From the NCBI GenBank assembly GCA_003326205.1, contig LWTK01000042.1, positions 62,001 to 126,000 of the forward strand: a stretch of DNA of 64,000 nucleotides. The letters are read 5' to 3'. Shown piece by piece: positions 61,392 through 64,000 of this stretch. The position numbers were made by a program, and so were the translations under genes. The stretch is from Nostoc sp. ATCC 43529. Its GTDB lineage: Bacteria > Cyanobacteriota > Cyanobacteriia > Cyanobacteriales > Nostocaceae. Every line of letters starts with the position of its first letter. Position 1 is the first letter of the stretch. The notes under the pieces were generated by a model. It was not told where the DNA came from. It saw only the letters and a list, made by a program, of their open reading frames with translations, and did not search any database.

Positions 61392-62918
61392 TTACGGTTG
61401 TGATGTAGCTGTAGAAAAACTAGCACTAACAGCACGTTGCAAATTAGCTAAAGCACGATTGTAATCCAAAATAGCCGTAACCCGATTACCCTCAGCCCTT
61501 GTAAGCTCAGTTTCAGAAACAATAACATCTGTTTGAGTACCTACACCAGCTTGAAACCTCAGCCTTGCTAAACGTAAAGCCTCTTGAGCCTGTTCTAGAG
61601 CAACGGTAGCAGTCTGAACATTACTTAAATTAGATTGCAAACTAGTATAAGCCTGTTCCACCTGAAAGCGAATCTGATTGCGTTGCTCTGCAAAACGAGT
61701 TTCGGCAATAGCAATGTTGGCTTTCTGTTGAGCAGCCCTAGCCTTAGCTGCTCCACCATCAAATAAATTCCAGTTGGCTCTAACTCCCAGTGAATAGCCA
61801 TCTGTAATGCCAACACTATCATTAAAAGCGTCCAACAAGTTGTAACTAGCAACCAAACTAACTTGGGGACGAACCTCAGAAAGCGCCAAACGTCGCTGTT
61901 GTTCACTAATATTGCGTTGTACTAACTGTTGTTGAAGTTCTGCACGATTTTGAAAAGCAAGCACAATACTTTCTTCTTGTGTCTGATTCCACAAACCCGC
62001 CAATTTCACGGAGTCTGCTGCACTGATGTTTACAGATTGTGGTAAATTCAACCGCGTCGCCAACCGCCTTGCAGCAATTTGCTGTTGACTAATAGCATTA
62101 GTTAGCTCTTGTTGAGCATTTGCTAAGTTTACCTGAGAACGAAGAACATCAAATCTCGTACCAACTCCAGCCCTTTCTAATGCTTGAGCATCCTTTAAAC
62201 TTCGTTGGGCATTTTCTACAGCAGCACGATTAATTCGTACTTGTTCATCTGTTTGTTGTAAATTGTAATATTCAGTGGCAACATTCAGCCGAATTTCCTG
62301 TGACAAACGCTCTACATCCAACTCATCAAAACGTAATTGTTCCTCAGTTGCTCTGATGCGAGCCGACCTGGAGCCAGAGGTGTAAATGTTATAACTCAGT
62401 TGTGCCGCTCCAGAAAAGTTTGTACTTGGAGCTTGTTCTGTAGAAGGTATCCCACTTCTAGAACGCAGTTCAGTAGAAAGCTGACCGCTAGCAGATTGTT
62501 GACGAGAAATGTCAGTGTTTAAACTAACATTGGGATACAAAGCAGCTTGTGCTTCACGTAGAGATGCACGACTTCGTTCTGAAGTCAGTATTGATACTTG
62601 TAGCTCCCGATTATTCCGCCGTGCCAGTTCCAAAGCTTGTTGCAGAGTGATTGGCTGAGTTATCTGAATTTTGACATCTTCTGGTTTGGTAGGAAACTGG
62701 AGAGAATTGGGATTAGGGTTGAGGTTATCGAGTAAAGTCGGAGTGGGAGATGCAGACTGAGCAGTTGGTGATGAGTCAGCTTGAGAAGGAACTTTTTCTG
62801 TTTGACTACTCTGAGGCTGAGTCAAAGCACGTACAGGTTGAGCTGAACTAGCAGCAAAATTACTTAAGGTAAATACACAACCGATACCTGCAACTACTAG
62901 ATAACGATACTTTGACAT
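61392..62918 (-). CDS. TolC-family outer-membrane efflux protein
   Basis: 508 residues with a signal-like start, a Pro/Ser/Gln-rich linker, and two OEP repeats of long helices: LQQALELARRNNRELQVSIL near the start of repeat 1, GLEVG-like hinge LERAGVGTRFDVLRSQVNLANAQ, and RLARLRFQAGVGTQTDVIVSE in repeat 2, cited in parts. Forms a trimeric channel for tripartite metal or drug pumps. It ends 24 bp from the convergent BNR gene and follows the kinase gene on the same strand, so it may belong to an adjacent RND-type metal efflux system outside the window. Confidence 0.9.
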   Translation of the reverse strand: MSKYRYLVVAGIGCVFTLSNFAASSAQPVRALTQPQSSQTEKVPSQADSSPTAQSASPTPTLLDNLNPNPNSLQFPTKPEDVKIQITQPITLQQALELARRNNRELQVSILTSERSRASLREAQAALYPNVSLNTDISRQQSASGQLSTELRSRSGIPSTEQAPSTNFSGAAQLSYNIYTSGSRSARIRATEEQLRFDELDVERLSQEIRLNVATEYYNLQQTDEQVRINRAAVENAQRSLKDAQALERAGVGTRFDVLRSQVNLANAQQELTNAISQQQIAARRLATRLNLPQSVNISAADSVKLAGLWNQTQEESIVLAFQNRAELQQQLVQRNISEQQRRLALSEVRPQVSLVASYNLLDAFNDSVGITDGYSLGVRANWNLFDGGAAKARAAQQKANIAIAETRFAEQRNQIRFQVEQAYTSLQSNLSNVQTATVALEQAQEALRLARLRFQAGVGTQTDVIVSETELTRAEGNRVTAILDYNRALANLQRAVSASFSTATSQP

Positions 62919-63027
62919 ATATTATTTAAACTCCTATAACTCACATCACACAGCAAAAAATGACTACACTCTAAAAGCAGGGGTAGTAACAAAAGATAGA
63001 AAACCTATAGGTTAAATACGAAATCTT

Positions 63028-64000
63028 TTATTTAGATTGGCGTAAGCGGCGAAACAGCGATTTAAATGGCGAAAAAGAGCGATCGCTATTTAGGTGGATA
63101 ACATTAAACGGTAGTTCGATAGTAAAAGTACTACCTTTACCTAATTCGCTTTGCACATTCAAACTACCGTGGTGTACCTGAACAATTGCAGAGGCGATCG
63201 CCAATCCTAATCCAGAACCGCCAGTGCTGCGAGAGCGATCGCTATTCACGCGATAAAAGCGATCGTAAATTCGCGGAAGTTCCTTCTCTGGGATACCAAT
63301 ACCCGTATCATGAACCCTAACCACAGCATGATGGTCGCTACAACCCAGGCAAACCGTAACTTCCCCTCCTTTGGGTGTATACTGAATTGCATTGACAATT
63401 AAATTAGAAACCAAACGATAAAGCTGGTCGTTATCACCGACAATATTTACTGGCTTATTTACCTTGATGCTAGATTGCAGCATTACGCCTGCCGCGGCTG
63501 CCATTGCTTCAAATTCCTCGACTAAATCGCTGACAATATCATTTAGACAACATTGTTCTAGTTGTACTGGCAAGTGTTGCCTATCTAAACGAGCCAATAA
63601 TAATAAATCTACAACCAAAGTAATAAGTCGCTGATTCTGACGGTGGATAGTTCGCAGAATGTCCCGCGTTTCTTCTTCATCCAGTTGCGACATTAAAAGC
63701 GCTGATTCCACCGTTGCGCCTGTTGCAGCTAAAGGCGTTCGCAATTCGTGTGCTGCATCTGCTGTAAACTGTTGAATTTGTCGATAAGATTGATAAATTG
63801 GCTGCATAGCTAATCCTGATAGCCACCAACTAGCAACTGCAACCATACCCATTGCGATCGGCAATCCCAAACCTAAACTTAATTTCACACTATCCAGATA
63901 ACGATTAAATTCTTCAAGACTTCGCCCCACTTGCATATAGCCCCAATCCCGATTATCTTGGGTGTGTAGTATTAAAGAATTTTGATGATAATCATTGCCT
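63028..64000 (-). CDS. RppB/NrsS-like sensor histidine kinase (cut by window edge)
   Basis: The frame is open from 64000 to the stop at 63028 (about 323 residues); the N-terminus lies beyond the window. A transmembrane segment (LGLGLPIAMGMVAVASWWLSG) is followed by the H-box DAAHELRTPLA, the N-box NLIVNAIQYTPKGG, G1 VHDTGIGIP and G2 GGSGLGLAIASA. This is a complete HATPase kinase core. The sequence before the helix (DNRDWGYMQVGRSLEEFNRYLD, cited in part) resembles RppB, also known as NrsS, the nickel/redox sensor in cyanobacteria. It may phosphorylate an OmpR-type partner acting on repeats such as those at 52292. Confidence 0.88.
   Translation of the reverse strand, partial: GNDYHQNSLILHTQDNRDWGYMQVGRSLEEFNRYLDSVKLSLGLGLPIAMGMVAVASWWLSGLAMQPIYQSYRQIQQFTADAAHELRTPLAATGATVESALLMSQLDEEETRDILRTIHRQNQRLITLVVDLLLLARLDRQHLPVQLEQCCLNDIVSDLVEEFEAMAAAAGVMLQSSIKVNKPVNIVGDNDQLYRLVSNLIVNAIQYTPKGGEVTVCLGCSDHHAVVRVHDTGIGIPEKELPRIYDRFYRVNSDRSRSTGGSGLGLAIASAIVQVHHGSLNVQSELGKGSTFTIELPFNVIHLNSDRSFSPFKSLFRRLRQSK

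Overview
The window reads as part of a filamentous, heterocyst-type cyanobacterium (Nostoc/Anabaena/Calothrix group), most likely a large plasmid or plasmid-like island. Support: many HIP1 octamers (GCGATCGC), interspersed Nostoc-type palindromic repeats, cyanobacterial metal-homeostasis genes, and replication/partition-type genes (a primase-like Rep at 44286-46511 and a ParB-like protein at 42543-43727). The species cannot be told from the sequence.

Region 1 (1-13.8 kb) is defence-like. A minus-strand operon carries a PD-(D/E)XK nuclease with a zinc ribbon, a DinG/XPD-like helicase with an Fe-S cysteine cluster, and the start of a third gene cut by the window edge. This matches the three-gene pPIWI-RE architecture. 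Just upstream on the same strand is a 2124-residue protein with an Mrr-like nuclease, TPR-like repeats and a PIN-like domain. Next come an HNH nuclease and an XRE-ImmA/PIN toxin-antitoxin-like pair.

Region 2 (14.3-30.1 kb) is accessory DNA: a GIY-YIG nuclease, a C5-cytosine methyltransferase flanked by two related proteins of unknown function, an internally duplicated HTH-like protein facing a three-site operator array, several unknown genes, decayed IS4-type and Lhr-helicase remnants, a CoiA-like/GIY-YIG fusion, a DUF5674 pair, a peroxiredoxin-like gene and an ATPase plus HNH pair resembling Septu (PtuA/PtuB).

Region 3 (30.7-46.5 kb) looks like plasmid backbone. A tightly packed plus-strand operon encodes HTH and small membrane proteins, an M23 peptidase, a lysozyme-like protein, an FtsK-type translocase, a RusA-like resolvase and a small ATPase. 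A 68-nt tRNA-like gene with a UUA (ochre-reading) anticodon follows. Then come membrane proteins (one with a SAP-like motif), a coupled Cys-rich microprotein, ParB-like and primase-like Rep genes, and a likely origin. Translocase, peptidoglycan hydrolases and membrane proteins together suggest a cell-to-cell or septal DNA transfer machine, which is an inference.

Region 4 (46.7-64 kb) is a metal-resistance island. A 2947-bp element (46940-49886; 29-bp terminal inverted repeats, 5-bp target duplication) has cut the 60-residue His-rich tail off an NreB/NrsD-like nickel exporter. Beyond it lie a DUF305 CopM-like lipoprotein, a four-helix Cys-rich copper protein, CopA ATPase, a double-cupredoxin protein, two MerR regulators, a copper chaperone, a metal-binding lipoprotein, a thioredoxin-like protein, a Met-rich secreted peptide, a BNR-repeat protein, a TolC-type channel and an RppB/NrsS-like sensor kinase running off the window. 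Seven MerR-type promoters with 19-bp spacers and two pairs of 11-bp-spaced direct repeats link these genes into metal-responsive regulons.
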